Of a stretch of 64,000 nt of DNA, positions 26,039-34,833 are shown in pieces. The notes beneath the pieces are model-generated. The model searched no databases, had not been told where the DNA came from, and worked only from the letters and a program-made list of their open reading frames with translations. Both the position numbers and the translations under genes were made by a program. The stretch covers positions 2,356,001-2,420,000 of the forward strand of contig NC_015172.1 of NCBI RefSeq assembly GCF_000190635.1. The letters are read 5' to 3'. The stretch comes from Syntrophobotulus glycolicus DSM 8271 (GTDB taxonomy: Bacteria > Bacillota > Desulfitobacteriia > Desulfitobacteriales > Syntrophobotulaceae). Each line of letters opens with the position of its first letter. The stretch's first letter is position 1.

Positions 26039-28336
26039 TCAGGGTGATACCGGATTTACATCTATACTGATCTTGATCCCGCTGCTCAAACCTGCCTCAA
26101 AAAACTTTTTTACCCCTTTATAGGCCATCTCTCTGAGAATCTCGGGATCTTTTCCTTTGATGGATACCTGCCAACGATACTCATTTTTCAGTTTTGTCAA
26201 AACTGAAGGAGCAGGACCGAGGATCTGATAGCTCTCTGCTTTCAGCATTTCCTGTTCATTTTTCAGGCATACCGCAAGTTCACCGGCCGCCCGGGCAACT
26301 TTGTCTTCTTTCTCATGATAAAGCAGGATACGCAAAATATGGGCAAAAGGAGGGTAGGCCCTTTCTTTTCGGAAGGCAATCTCTTCCCAGAAAAAAGAGG
26401 GATAATCATGCCTGGCTGCATGGAGAATAGAACGGTCGTCAGGAGAATACGTCTGGATCACGACCTCCCCTGGTTTCTCTCTGCGTCCTGCCCTGCCGGC
26501 AACCTGAGTCAGGAGCTGAAAGGCCCTTTCTCTGGAACGGAAATCAGGCATATTGAGTATTTGGTCAGCCGCAATCACCCCGACAAGAGTAACATCGGGG
26601 AAATCCAATCCCTTGGCCAGCATCTGAGTCCCTACCAATACCGCAGGTTTAGTCCTGCGAAATTCTTCGATGATCTCACGATGTTTTTGCGGTGCCGCTG
26701 TCGCATCGGCATCCAGCCTGAAAATCGGGACTCCGGGCAGAAATACCGCTGCTTCCTCTTCGACTTTCTGAGTGCCCTGGCCAAAAAATCGGATAAATTT
26801 GCTTCCGCATTCCGGACATTTGCTGTAAACCTCTGTCCGGTAATTGCAATAATGACAACACAGTTCCCCTGTTTGGCTGTGATAAGTAAGAGAAACATCA
26901 CAGTTCGGACAGCGGGCCACATTGCCGCACTCCCGGCAAAATACAAACGTTGCGTAACCTCTTCTGTTCAAAAAGAGGATGCTTTGTTCTTTTTTATCCA
27001 CTCTTTCCCGGAGTTTCCGGATGAGCAAATTGGAAAAAATACTTGTATTTCCCTGCGCCAATTCCTCTTTCATATCCACTGTCCGCACTAAGGGCATTTC
27101 CATCTGATTATACCTTCCCCTCAACGCAAGCAACTCAATTTTCCCTCTATGAGCAGCGGCATAAGCTTCCAGGGAAGGTGTGGCGCTCCCCAAAAGCACC
27201 AGTCCGCCGCTTTGTTCTATCCTGTACCGGGCCACATCCCGAGTATGATATTTTGGGTTTTCATCTTGTTTATATGCTGAATCATGTTCTTCATCCAAAA
27301 TGATTAAGCGCAGGTTTGGCAGGGGAGCAAAAACAGCCGACCGCGCTCCAATCACAACTCTTTTCCTGCCCGCCAGAATATCCGACCAGATTTTTTCTTT
27401 CTCAGCCGGTTTGAGCCCTGAATGCACCACGCTCAGTTTATCCTCAAACAAGCAGAGAAAAGAAGCCGCGATTTGGGAGGTCAGTGAGATCTCGGGAACC
27501 AAAACAATGACATCCCCGCCCTGCTTCAGCACCCGTTCCGTCAAAGCCTTATAGATCTCCGTCTTGCCGCTGCCGGTTACTCCATGTAGTAAAACAGTAT
27601 TCTTCTCTTTTTTTTCATAGGTTTTCCATATAGAATCGAGAACCTCTTCCTGCTCCCCGGTCAACCGAACCGTTTGACCTCCGCCGGCTGATACCGGGGG
27701 AAATTCGCTTACTGTTTCTTTCAGACGGTTTTCCGAACCCGGAACCTGGATCGTCCCCCTTAACCTTTTTTCCCCACTGAGCCGGGATGTTTTTCCGATC
27801 CACCCTTGTTGCAGGAGTTCGTTAATCAACTCCTGTGTCACCCCCGTTCTCTTTAACAGGATATTTTCGGGCAGACCTCCTTTGCGGGCTCTGTTCAGGG
27901 CGGCTAAAACTTTGTAAGAATCCGGATCGAGAAGCTTCATGACTTCTACATCCCCATCTTCCAGACCGGCTCTGGGAATAATAAAATCTTCTACCTTGCC
28001 GCGCAGGAACGGCCATACCGTATGCAGACACTGAGCAACAGAAGATACGGTCGTCTTGGCCATCCAACAAGCCAGCTCCATCAGTTCTCCCGGAATCAAA
28101 GCATCTTGATGGATAATCCTCTCAATCGGTTTGAGCATGGACTGCTTGACTTCTTCCGGTAAAATATCCGTTATTTGGACAACGAGCCCCTGAACTGCTC
28201 TCTGCCTCAAGGGAACAAGCAATGTCATCCCGGCTTTGACCGTCATTCCTTCCGGAATAAGATAATGGTAACTCCGATCCAATCTTCTGTTTGCCACATC
28301 TACCAATACTTCGGCATATTTTGCTGTTTCTTCCAT
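26039..28336 (-). CDS. priA: Primosomal replication restart helicase PriA
   Basis: Reloads the replisome at repaired forks. 765 residues. N-terminal 3'-DNA-binding domain, helicase core with Walker A LLHGVTGSGKTEIYKAL, LIILDEEHDSAYKQDENPKYH, and GSATPSLEAYA, then a zinc region of paired CxxC motifs (FCRECG, CPNCD, CHYC, CPECG) near residues 470-510, and VGTQMLAKGLDFPDVTLV. First gene of the long minus-strand run that continues with def, fmt and the rRNA modification genes. Confidence 0.97.
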   Translation of the reverse strand: MEETAKYAEVLVDVANRRLDRSYHYLIPEGMTVKAGMTLLVPLRQRAVQGLVVQITDILPEEVKQSMLKPIERIIHQDALIPGELMELACWMAKTTVSSVAQCLHTVWPFLRGKVEDFIIPRAGLEDGDVEVMKLLDPDSYKVLAALNRARKGGLPENILLKRTGVTQELINELLQQGWIGKTSRLSGEKRLRGTIQVPGSENRLKETVSEFPPVSAGGGQTVRLTGEQEEVLDSIWKTYEKKEKNTVLLHGVTGSGKTEIYKALTERVLKQGGDVIVLVPEISLTSQIAASFLCLFEDKLSVVHSGLKPAEKEKIWSDILAGRKRVVIGARSAVFAPLPNLRLIILDEEHDSAYKQDENPKYHTRDVARYRIEQSGGLVLLGSATPSLEAYAAAHRGKIELLALRGRYNQMEMPLVRTVDMKEELAQGNTSIFSNLLIRKLRERVDKKEQSILFLNRRGYATFVFCRECGNVARCPNCDVSLTYHSQTGELCCHYCNYRTEVYSKCPECGSKFIRFFGQGTQKVEEEAAVFLPGVPIFRLDADATAAPQKHREIIEEFRRTKPAVLVGTQMLAKGLDFPDVTLVGVIAADQILNMPDFRSRERAFQLLTQVAGRAGRREKPGEVVIQTYSPDDRSILHAARHDYPSFFWEEIAFRKERAYPPFAHILRILLYHEKEDKVARAAGELAVCLKNEQEMLKAESYQILGPAPSVLTKLKNEYRWQVSIKGKDPEILREMAYKGVKKFFEAGLSSGIKISIDVNPVSP

Positions 28337-28608
28337 GCCCGGCCACCACTTTCGCTTCCTGTTTTCATTCCGCCCTGATACCTTTTTGCCCGAACCTTAC
28401 CGAAGTCAAGGATAACAGAATAAGAATAGAGAAATTTCAACTTTCATGAAATCCAGTCCGTTCTCACTTTATACGGAAGAATAGAAAAAACCCTGACCAA
28501 ATTATGAAATAAATTGGCAAAGGTCCTCTATGATTCCATCAAATGAATACAATAAAATGACGATTTTCAACAATACTCCAGAAAACACTATATTCTGCAA
28601 GCAGGGAT

Positions 28609-30534
28609 CTAATAGATATTTTCCTTAAGCTCCGCTATCTTATTATCAATCGCCTTGAGCAGGTCATCCCACTTTTTATCATAGCTTTCCAGAAAACCCC
28701 TGGGATCAGTATGGTCTGTCTCATGATACATCATTGAAATGCCATAGTGGCTGAATACATTATCCGTCGTATTCCAGCCATACCGGACACAGGCCTCGGC
28801 AACCAGGAGCACTGTGCGGTTCCAGACCTCCTGGAATTGAGCGGGATCTTTTGTTTTCGGCTCGCACATTTCGATTGAAAGATACCTATAGTTTGCCGTC
28901 GGGCCTGCATGCCAGGCCACTTCACTTTCCGGAATCATTCTGATGATTTCGGTCCAGTCCGCAACATAATGCGATGAGGCCTGACGGTCCCCGGAACTAA
29001 AATAACCATAAATTCTTTCGGCCGTTGCCCCTGGCGACGCGGTTGAATGGATTACAAAGCCCTTAGGCTCAAGAGCGGTACGCGGACGATTATATGAGAT
29101 GAGCTTTTCGGAAATTCCGGCAAGCTCGGTGGCGTGGGAAATAAACGTTTTGGCCCCTTTCCCTGTTCCTGAGCTGGGAAGGATGTCTCCCTCGCCATCC
29201 GCATCAGCGAAAATCCGAAAGGCATAGTTTCCTACACCGGGTACAGTTTTATTTGCTAGCGTCAGGACAATTTTTTCGCCGGCGGCTGCCGTTATTCCCG
29301 AAATGCTTAATTTCCGTCCCTCATCCAAAACCTGTTTTGCCATCAGGGAGTCCTCCCCGCCACTGCCGATTTTAATCTTATCCAGCTCGGGAGCAGCGGT
29401 AATCTGTGCCGGCAAAACATATTCCAGAGTGCCATTGTCCATAGCGGAGGCTAAAGTATAAGTCAGGGTCACTGTTTGCGTATTGCCGTTTACAGAGCTT
29501 GTCGGTGTAATTTCCAGCATCCCGTCGGGCGTCTCTTCCTGTCCCGCGATGATTTTCAGGACGTTCAAACTCACGACACCTTCTCCGCCGAGTCCCGTTA
29601 TTCTTGCGGCAGATGTCATTTTAGTTTTCAAATAGCTTTTCGTATACTGCGGAACCTCTTTGCTGACAAGAATCAGAGGTGAAGACGTATTTGCGGCGAG
29701 AACGGCTCCCGTTAAAGCGTCCGCAAATTCATTCCCTTTCGGTCCGCCTCCGACAGCCGCATAAACGTGGGAAAAATCAAAATCGGTTTCGAAATTTTTC
29801 ATGACATTAATATTCGTCTCATAGCGGTCAACCCCCTCAAGTCTGACCGCTCCCGGGACAGCACTCTCAATTTGGCTGCTGATTGCTCCTTCGCCGCCGA
29901 TGACATAAGTTTTGGTGATTTTTTGTTCGGATATGTATTCTTTCACCTGGTCCGGCAGGTTATTCCGGTTTGTAAGCAAAATCGGCATCCCGAGCTTGGA
30001 TGCGACAACCGATATGGAAAGGGCATCCGGATAATTTTGTCCTGTCGCCAGAACAGCCTTGGTACCGGATAATTCCCGGGCTATTTTCACCGAAGTCTCA
30101 TACCTGTTGCTGCCGCTCAATCTTGTGATCTCTTTTATGCCGCTTTCCTTGAGGGTTTTTTCTATACCTTCCGAAACGGCCCCTGTGCCTCCGGTAATGA
30201 TGACATGCTTCGCTCCGAGCCTTTTAATTTCTTCAAGCGTACTCTGACTGATTTCCGCCGGCTGGGTCATCAAAATAGGCGCATTATACTTAGAAGCTAA
30301 CGGTCCTGCACATAACGCATCGGCAAAATCGTCTCCCCTGGCCAGAACGACATAATCAGATTGCTCCCATCCCTTTTGGGATATGGCATTGGCAGTGATA
30401 TACCGGTCCGATCCTGAGATCCGATCAATATTGTTTGTGTCCGCATAAGCCCTGCTTGGCTCCAGCCCGTAGAAAATAACAAGACAAATTGTCCAAAAGA
30501 ACACAAAAAGCTTTAGACAGTTTTTTGGATTCAT
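28609..30534 (-). CDS. Secreted N-acetylmuramoyl-L-alanine amidase with CWB2 repeats
   Basis: 641 residues. A signal peptide (about 1-31, hydrophobic LFVFFWTICLVIFYGL) is followed by three cell-wall-binding type 2 repeats (about 38-335; RISGSDRY, RLSGSNRYETS and RLEGVDRYETN mark them), which hold proteins on the wall. An uncharacterised beta-rich region spans about 340-470. The C-terminal amidase_2 domain has FVIHSTASP (zinc His), ASSHYVAD, VAWHAGP and HYGISMMYHETDHTDPRG, so it should cut the amide between MurNAc and L-Ala. Lone gene; a role in wall turnover or mother-cell lysis is inference. Confidence 0.9.
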   Translation of the reverse strand: MNPKNCLKLFVFFWTICLVIFYGLEPSRAYADTNNIDRISGSDRYITANAISQKGWEQSDYVVLARGDDFADALCAGPLASKYNAPILMTQPAEISQSTLEEIKRLGAKHVIITGGTGAVSEGIEKTLKESGIKEITRLSGSNRYETSVKIARELSGTKAVLATGQNYPDALSISVVASKLGMPILLTNRNNLPDQVKEYISEQKITKTYVIGGEGAISSQIESAVPGAVRLEGVDRYETNINVMKNFETDFDFSHVYAAVGGGPKGNEFADALTGAVLAANTSSPLILVSKEVPQYTKSYLKTKMTSAARITGLGGEGVVSLNVLKIIAGQEETPDGMLEITPTSSVNGNTQTVTLTYTLASAMDNGTLEYVLPAQITAAPELDKIKIGSGGEDSLMAKQVLDEGRKLSISGITAAAGEKIVLTLANKTVPGVGNYAFRIFADADGEGDILPSSGTGKGAKTFISHATELAGISEKLISYNRPRTALEPKGFVIHSTASPGATAERIYGYFSSGDRQASSHYVADWTEIIRMIPESEVAWHAGPTANYRYLSIEMCEPKTKDPAQFQEVWNRTVLLVAEACVRYGWNTTDNVFSHYGISMMYHETDHTDPRGFLESYDKKWDDLLKAIDNKIAELKENIY

Positions 30535-30742
30535 CTACTTAATTCTCTTTCTTTTTACTTCTTTCGTCATTTAAATTCTATTTCTTGCCAATTATCATTA
30601 TATTCTAAAGAGATTCCATTATGCAAACCTCCGGATATGCCATAATATGCAATTATTTTTCATATCATTCATTATTCTGCAGATAACTGCCTGTTATTTA
30701 TTTTGCCAGTTTAGCCGGCAGGTTCCAAATCAGCGCTGAACA

Positions 30743-30832
30743 TTAGAACCAAAACTTGGGATAATCCCTGTGAAAAACAAAGCGGTTCAGCAGGATACTG
30801 ATCACTGTTAAAATCAAGGCACCGGTCAGCAT
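30743..30832 (-). CDS. Possible 29-residue membrane peptide
   Basis: ATG 30832 lies nine bases after the metF-like stop, and AAGGA sits five bases before it. The product is one hydrophobic helix (MLTGALILTVISILLNRF) with a short polar, aromatic tail. The good site and tight spacing suggest a co-transcribed small protein, but the length alone cannot exclude chance. Confidence 0.35.
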   Translation of the reverse strand: MLTGALILTVISILLNRFVFHRDYPKFWF

Positions 30833-30840
30833 TATTTTCC

Positions 30841-31584
30841 TTATCCGAAAATACCGCGCAAATATTCTTCAAGCCCGGTTCTTATCGGCATAAAATAAAT
30901 ATTGTCTTTACGGCTTTCCGTTAAGGCCAAAGCCTGTTTGGCAAAGTTCACATTCCATTTTAAGGTTGGCTCAAATCCCCGGGGAAAAACCACATTGTTT
31001 TTGGTTTCCCAATAATTCACCGATTTTTCACCGGTTACAGGAGAAATTCCCCAGAAAACCTCGCAACCATCCAGGATCTCCGCATAAATTTCCATTAACC
31101 TTAAATCAAAAAACGGCTGGGTAAAAAAACCGTCTGCTCCGGCCTCAAGCTTTCTCCGGATATATTCAAGTTCTTCCCGCACACTTTTTCTGTAAGGATC
31201 TACCGCGGCATAGACCTTTATTCCCGGCATTTCCCTTTTGAATTTTTTAATGACCTCGATACTGGTTGAAGGGTAGATTTTTTTCGTCATATCCTGAGGC
31301 AGATCCCCGGTAACAACCAAAACCTGATTAATCTTGTGTTCAATTAAAAACCCTTGCATCGGCAGCTCATCGGAGAGCTTAATATCCATAGCCCGGATAT
31401 GGGGAATGACATCCTGAAAATACCTTTGAGCGATCCTGCAGCCTTCCCAGCTGCGAAGATCAAACCTGAGCAGGTCGGGAAAATTAATCGTTTTGATCAA
31501 GGGAAATCTGCTATTAATTAAGGATAACTCAGAGATTAATGACCGTTCATCCCTGGGTACCAACTCAACCGCAATCTTGTTCAT
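30841..31584 (-). CDS. Methylenetetrahydrofolate reductase family protein (MetF-like)
   Basis: 247 residues of the MTHFR TIM-barrel family, which reduces 5,10-methylene-THF to 5-methyl-THF with FAD. Seen: VELVPRDER at the start (the family E near the flavin), QVLVVTGDLPQD, VYAAVDPYRK and GADGFFTQPFFDLRLM. Shorter than the usual 290 and without an adjacent metV, so it may be a divergent form; methyl-branch C1 metabolism is the likely context. ATG follows GGAAGGGG. Divergent from the tipA-like regulator. Confidence 0.8.
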   Translation of the reverse strand: MNKIAVELVPRDERSLISELSLINSRFPLIKTINFPDLLRFDLRSWEGCRIAQRYFQDVIPHIRAMDIKLSDELPMQGFLIEHKINQVLVVTGDLPQDMTKKIYPSTSIEVIKKFKREMPGIKVYAAVDPYRKSVREELEYIRRKLEAGADGFFTQPFFDLRLMEIYAEILDGCEVFWGISPVTGEKSVNYWETKNNVVFPRGFEPTLKWNVNFAKQALALTESRKDNIYFMPIRTGLEEYLRGIFG

Positions 31585-31646
31585 TTTATGGCCCCTTCCT
31601 TTTCTATTCTGATTAGATCAACTGTTCTGCTAACGAACAAAATGTG

Positions 31647-31677
31647 TTGACTTTGACGTTACGTTATCGTTTATGCT
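31647..31677 (+). promoter_or_regulatory. MerR-type promoter of the TipA-like gene
   Basis: TTGACT (31647-31652) and TATGCT (31672-31677) are separated by 19 bases rather than 17, the hallmark of promoters activated by MerR-family proteins through DNA untwisting. It lies 44 bases before the regulator's own start, so autoactivation is likely. The spacer holds the repeated element ACGTTA. Confidence 0.65.
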
Positions 31678-31721
31678 AAAGATAACCTGATCAGGATATC
31701 CTATTCGACAGAGGTGATGAC

Positions 31722-32486
31722 ATGACCTTCAAAATTAAAGAGGTCGCCGACTTGGCAGGAATAAGTGTGCGCACACTCCATCATTATGACCGGCTTGGTT
31801 TGCTTAAACCTGAGTCCACCAGCGCAGCGGGGTACAGGCTTTATTCGGATCAGAACCTGGAGCAATTGCAGCAGATTCTTTTCTTTAAGGAGCTGGGATT
31901 CAGCCTCAAGGAAATAAAAGCCTTCCTTGCCGATCCGGATTTTAATCACCAACAAGCCTTAAGAGCTCACCATAAGCTCCTTCTGGAAAAAAAGAAAAGG
32001 CTGGGAGCAATCATTTCTCTGGTGGAAAAAACGCTGAACGCAAAAGAAGGAGGAAAAATAAGCATGTCTAAAAAAGAAATGTTTGAAGCCTTTGATCTGG
32101 CCGAAATAGAAAAGCACCAACAACAATACGCCGAGGAAACAAAACAAAAATATGGCGGTTCAGAAGCTTACCGCGAAAGCCAAAAGAGAACCTCATCCTA
32201 TACCAAAGAGGACTGGGCAAGGATTCAGGCTGAGCGTAATGAAATTTATCAAAATCTTGCTTTCCTGATGGACAGGGATGTCGCCGACCCTGAGGTTCAA
32301 GAGACAATCGGAAAATGGCGCCGGCATATTTCTGATCACTTTTATCACTGTACTCCGGAGATCTTCCGGGGACTTGGGGAATTATATGTGCAGGACGAAC
32401 GTTTCACCGCGAATATTGATCAATTCAAGCCCGGTCTTGCCAAGTTCTTTCGTGAAGGGATTAAATTTTATTGTGATGAACGGTAA
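31722..32486 (+). CDS. MerR-family regulator with TipAS antibiotic-recognition domain
   Basis: 254 residues. Winged helix-turn-helix domain at 1-70 (KIKEVADLAGISVRTLHHYDRLGLL), coiled-coil linker with an EKKKRLGAII stretch, and a C-terminal TipAS domain from about 120 (RRHISDHFYHCTPEIFRGLG, then DERFTANIDQFKPGLAKFF). TipA proteins bind thiopeptides and other multidrug ligands and activate their own promoter. No transporter gene is adjacent, so targets other than itself are unknown. An internal start at 32064 could give the ligand domain alone. Confidence 0.9.
   Translation: MTFKIKEVADLAGISVRTLHHYDRLGLLKPESTSAAGYRLYSDQNLEQLQQILFFKELGFSLKEIKAFLADPDFNHQQALRAHHKLLLEKKKRLGAIISLVEKTLNAKEGGKISMSKKEMFEAFDLAEIEKHQQQYAEETKQKYGGSEAYRESQKRTSSYTKEDWARIQAERNEIYQNLAFLMDRDVADPEVQETIGKWRRHISDHFYHCTPEIFRGLGELYVQDERFTANIDQFKPGLAKFFREGIKFYCDER
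32047..32066 (+). promoter_or_regulatory. Internal ribosome-binding site and start inside the TipA-like gene
   Basis: AAGGAGG at 32047-32053 is followed ten bases later by an in-frame ATG at 32064 (codon 115). Translation from here would give a 140-residue protein consisting only of the TipAS domain, as documented for Streptomyces tipA, where TipAS is made from the same message as TipAL. Confidence 0.55.
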
Positions 32487-32579
32487 AATATAGCCGTTAA
32501 GAATGTCTGACGGAACTGTGGCTAACTGTACAATATTTTGGGTTTAAAATTGGGTCCGACAACCGTATTGTAACTTTTT

Positions 32580-32625
32580 CAGTGGCAATGTCACTCAATT
32601 TTAACATTGCCACTGATTGCTTTTT
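32580..32625 (+). terminator. Terminator for the TipA-like gene
   Basis: Perfect 12-bp inverted repeat CAGTGGCAATGT / ACATTGCCACTG with a 12-base loop, followed by ATTGCTTTTT on the plus strand. The second arm lies inside the last codons of the convergent gene at 32591. Confidence 0.65.
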
Positions 32626-33067
32626 CAAAAACATGATTTGAATCTGTGAAATATAGGTCCTCGATTTTCCATTTATCCGTTAATTTACTGAAATGGATTG
32701 AACATTTCTGTTCTTCAATTCTACCATGATCTGATATGAACAAGGTTACTTCTCCTTTTGGATAACCATCGTCCACATAAACTGTAAGATCTTTATACTC
32801 CTGTAGATAGATATGATCTTGTTTCAGCTTAGTCATTCTGGATAGCCAAATTTCTTTCGCTTCTTCGTAAGAAGTTTCAGGTTTAACGTCATCGCCTGCA
32901 TCATAATAATCGACAAATTTAAAGGCTTTCTCAAAATTTCCCTTCTCCACTTCATTGAAAAAGTTTCGGACTCCACAATAATTCAAGATGATTTCTTGAC
33001 CTGAAAAAGCCAATACCCCTCCAACAATGATTATAAAAGCAATGGCGACAAACAATAATTTTTTCAT
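32591..33067 (-). CDS. Membrane-anchored or secreted protein, function unknown
   Basis: 158 residues from ATG 33067 (GAGGTGA about 12 bases upstream); a GTG start 15 bases earlier is possible. The N terminus is a membrane helix (LLFVAIAFIIIVGGVLAF) with no lipobox Cys at the cleavage position. The exported part has NEVEKGNFEKAFKFVDYYD and a later KWKIEDLYF, a pattern reminiscent of small NTF2/DUF4878-like extracytoplasmic domains. No family is claimed. The last codons overlap a convergent terminator. Confidence 0.6.
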   Translation of the reverse strand: MKKLLFVAIAFIIIVGGVLAFSGQEIILNYCGVRNFFNEVEKGNFEKAFKFVDYYDAGDDVKPETSYEEAKEIWLSRMTKLKQDHIYLQEYKDLTVYVDDGYPKGEVTLFISDHGRIEEQKCSIHFSKLTDKWKIEDLYFTDSNHVFEKAISGNVKIE

Positions 33068-33205
33068 TATCCTTTTTCTCACCTCACTTTAATGATCATT
33101 GTGCAAATTGGATCATTTGGCTGTCAACAAGGCACAGCTTGTATAAAAATATTTCAACGTCTTGTATGCTTTCGGCTTTCATCCCCCGGAACACTTCCTC
33201 GTTAT

Positions 33206-33246
33206 AAAAAGGAGCCGCCCCAAGATTCACTTTTGAAACGGCTTCT
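33206..33246 (-). terminator. Candidate terminator after purD
   Basis: Short stem AGCCG / CGGCT with a long loop, followed by CCTTTTTAT on the minus strand, about 60 bases past the purD stop. Weak stem. Confidence 0.35.
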
Positions 33247-33302
33247 TCCCACACATGTTTATTTTAATCGCTTATTTTGCTGTATGCCTATTACAATATT
33301 TT

Positions 33303-34583
33303 TTACTTGAACAGCCCTTTAACCCCAATATCAGTCCGGTAATGCGCATCAGGGAAATCGATCTTTTCCACCAGCTCATAAACACGGGTCCTTGCCGCCG
33401 GCAGGGAATCTTCCCGAACGGTAACTCCGAGGACACGTCCTCCGGAACTGACTGTTTTTCCTTCCTGCAAAGCGGTTCCGGCATGAAAAATCATTTCCCT
33501 TTGCCCGTCAACCTGGGGGAGAGTTATCGGAATTCCTTTCTCATAATCTCCGGGATAGCCCGGCGCGGCCATCACTACACAAACAGCTGTATCCTCATAC
33601 CATTCAGCCTGAACTTCAGCCAGGCGCCCATTAATACAGGCTTCTATGACCGGGAGCATATCCGATCTCATTAATGCCATGACAACCTGAGTTTCAGGAT
33701 CACCGAAACGGACATTGTATTCCAACACCTTTGGACCACTCTCTGTCATGATCAGTCCCAGAAATAATACTCCGACAAAGGGCGCGCCTCTTTTTTGCAT
33801 AATATTGAGGGTCGGCATCACGATTTTGTCCACAACCTGATTTTCGATGTCTTTCGTCCAGAAAGAAGGAGGGCTGTAGGTCCCCATACCCCCGGTGTTC
33901 AGGCCCAGATCACCGTTTAAGGCTCTTTTATGATCCTGCACCGCGACCATAGGCAAAGCCGTTGTTCCGTCGCAAAAACAAAGCAGGCTTACTTCCTGCC
34001 CTTCCAGATATTCTTCGACAACTACCTTCGTACCGGCTTCACCAAAGGAACCTCCCATGATCTTGTCTACAGCTTCCACAGCTTCATCAAAGAGTGAGGC
34101 CACAATGACTCCTTTGCCTGCCGCCAATCCGTCCGCCTTGATCACAATAGGGGCACCTACCCGGCCAATATAAGCCTCCGCCTCTTCTTGATCAGTAAAC
34201 ACCTTGTATTGTGCCGTAGGAACAGCCGCCTCATCCATGATCTCCTTGGCAAAGGCCTTGCTTCCCTCCAGTCTGGCCGCTTCTCTGGTCGGTCCGAAAA
34301 TTTTCAGTCCTTCGGCTTGAAAAGCGTTAACTATCCCTAAACTGAGCGGATCTTCCGGCCCAACTATGGTGATCTCTATCTTTTGCTCCTGCGCAAACTT
34401 AATCAGAGCCGGAAAATCATCCGCTTTGATGGGAACATTCCATTCAGCGGTTCCGGCATTTCCCGGTGCAACGAATATTTTAGCGCAAAGCGGACTTTGA
34501 GCAAGCTTCCAAGCCAGGGCATGCTCTCTGCCGCCTCCGCCGATAACCAAAATATTTTTCCCCTGAGAAACCTCTGCACTCAT
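33303..34583 (-). CDS. purD: Phosphoribosylamine-glycine ligase
   Basis: Second step of purine synthesis: joins glycine to 5-phosphoribosylamine with ATP (ATP-grasp fold). 426 residues. Seen: NILVIGGGGREHALAWKLA at the start, GPEDPLSLGIVNAF, the ATP-grasp lid PIVIKADGLAAGKGV, and DHKRALNGDLGLNTGGMG. ATG follows GGAGG. It is separated from purH by the arsR-hgcA-hgcB-arsC' module and by a terminator, so it is either read through from that operon or has its own promoter in 34584-34700; no strong promoter was found there. Confidence 0.96.
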   Translation of the reverse strand: MSAEVSQGKNILVIGGGGREHALAWKLAQSPLCAKIFVAPGNAGTAEWNVPIKADDFPALIKFAQEQKIEITIVGPEDPLSLGIVNAFQAEGLKIFGPTREAARLEGSKAFAKEIMDEAAVPTAQYKVFTDQEEAEAYIGRVGAPIVIKADGLAAGKGVIVASLFDEAVEAVDKIMGGSFGEAGTKVVVEEYLEGQEVSLLCFCDGTTALPMVAVQDHKRALNGDLGLNTGGMGTYSPPSFWTKDIENQVVDKIVMPTLNIMQKRGAPFVGVLFLGLIMTESGPKVLEYNVRFGDPETQVVMALMRSDMLPVIEACINGRLAEVQAEWYEDTAVCVVMAAPGYPGDYEKGIPITLPQVDGQREMIFHAGTALQEGKTVSSGGRVLGVTVREDSLPAARTRVYELVEKIDFPDAHYRTDIGVKGLFK

Positions 34584-34705
34584 GATTGACGTATCCTCCG
34601 ATCGAATCAGAAATTATTATCGAATATAACTATACCATAACAGGGGCTTTATTTCATGACGAATTAAATCGGTTCAAGAGTAAAGTTTAATCAATTAAAT
34701 ATATT

Positions 34706-34816
34706 TCAAAAACGTGAAACTCTTTGCGGCTCACTCGCCGCTATATATTTGCCAAGTGCTTCTGCAATCTGGCTTCGACAAGAGTTATGGACGCAGATAA
34801 AAGCAACTTTAGCCAT
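34706..34816 (-). pseudogene. arsC: Arsenate reductase arsC remnant (N-terminal 36 codons)
   Basis: ATG 34816 has a fine GGAGG site and opens with VAFICVHNSCRSQIAEALGK, the exact start and P-loop active site (C-x5-R-S) of low-molecular-weight-phosphatase type arsenate reductases. After about residue 25 the sequence diverges and stops at residue 36, while the family needs about 130. No continuation in another frame was recognised downstream, so most of the gene has been deleted. It begins 18 bases after the hgcB stop and would be co-transcribed with it. Confidence 0.75.
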
Positions 34817-34833
34817 ATAGAACCTCCATATTT

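Noticed and set aside
26315-27091. 258-codon open frame opposite priA
   Set aside because: Antisense shadow of a confidently identified gene; no ribosome-binding site or recognisable motif.
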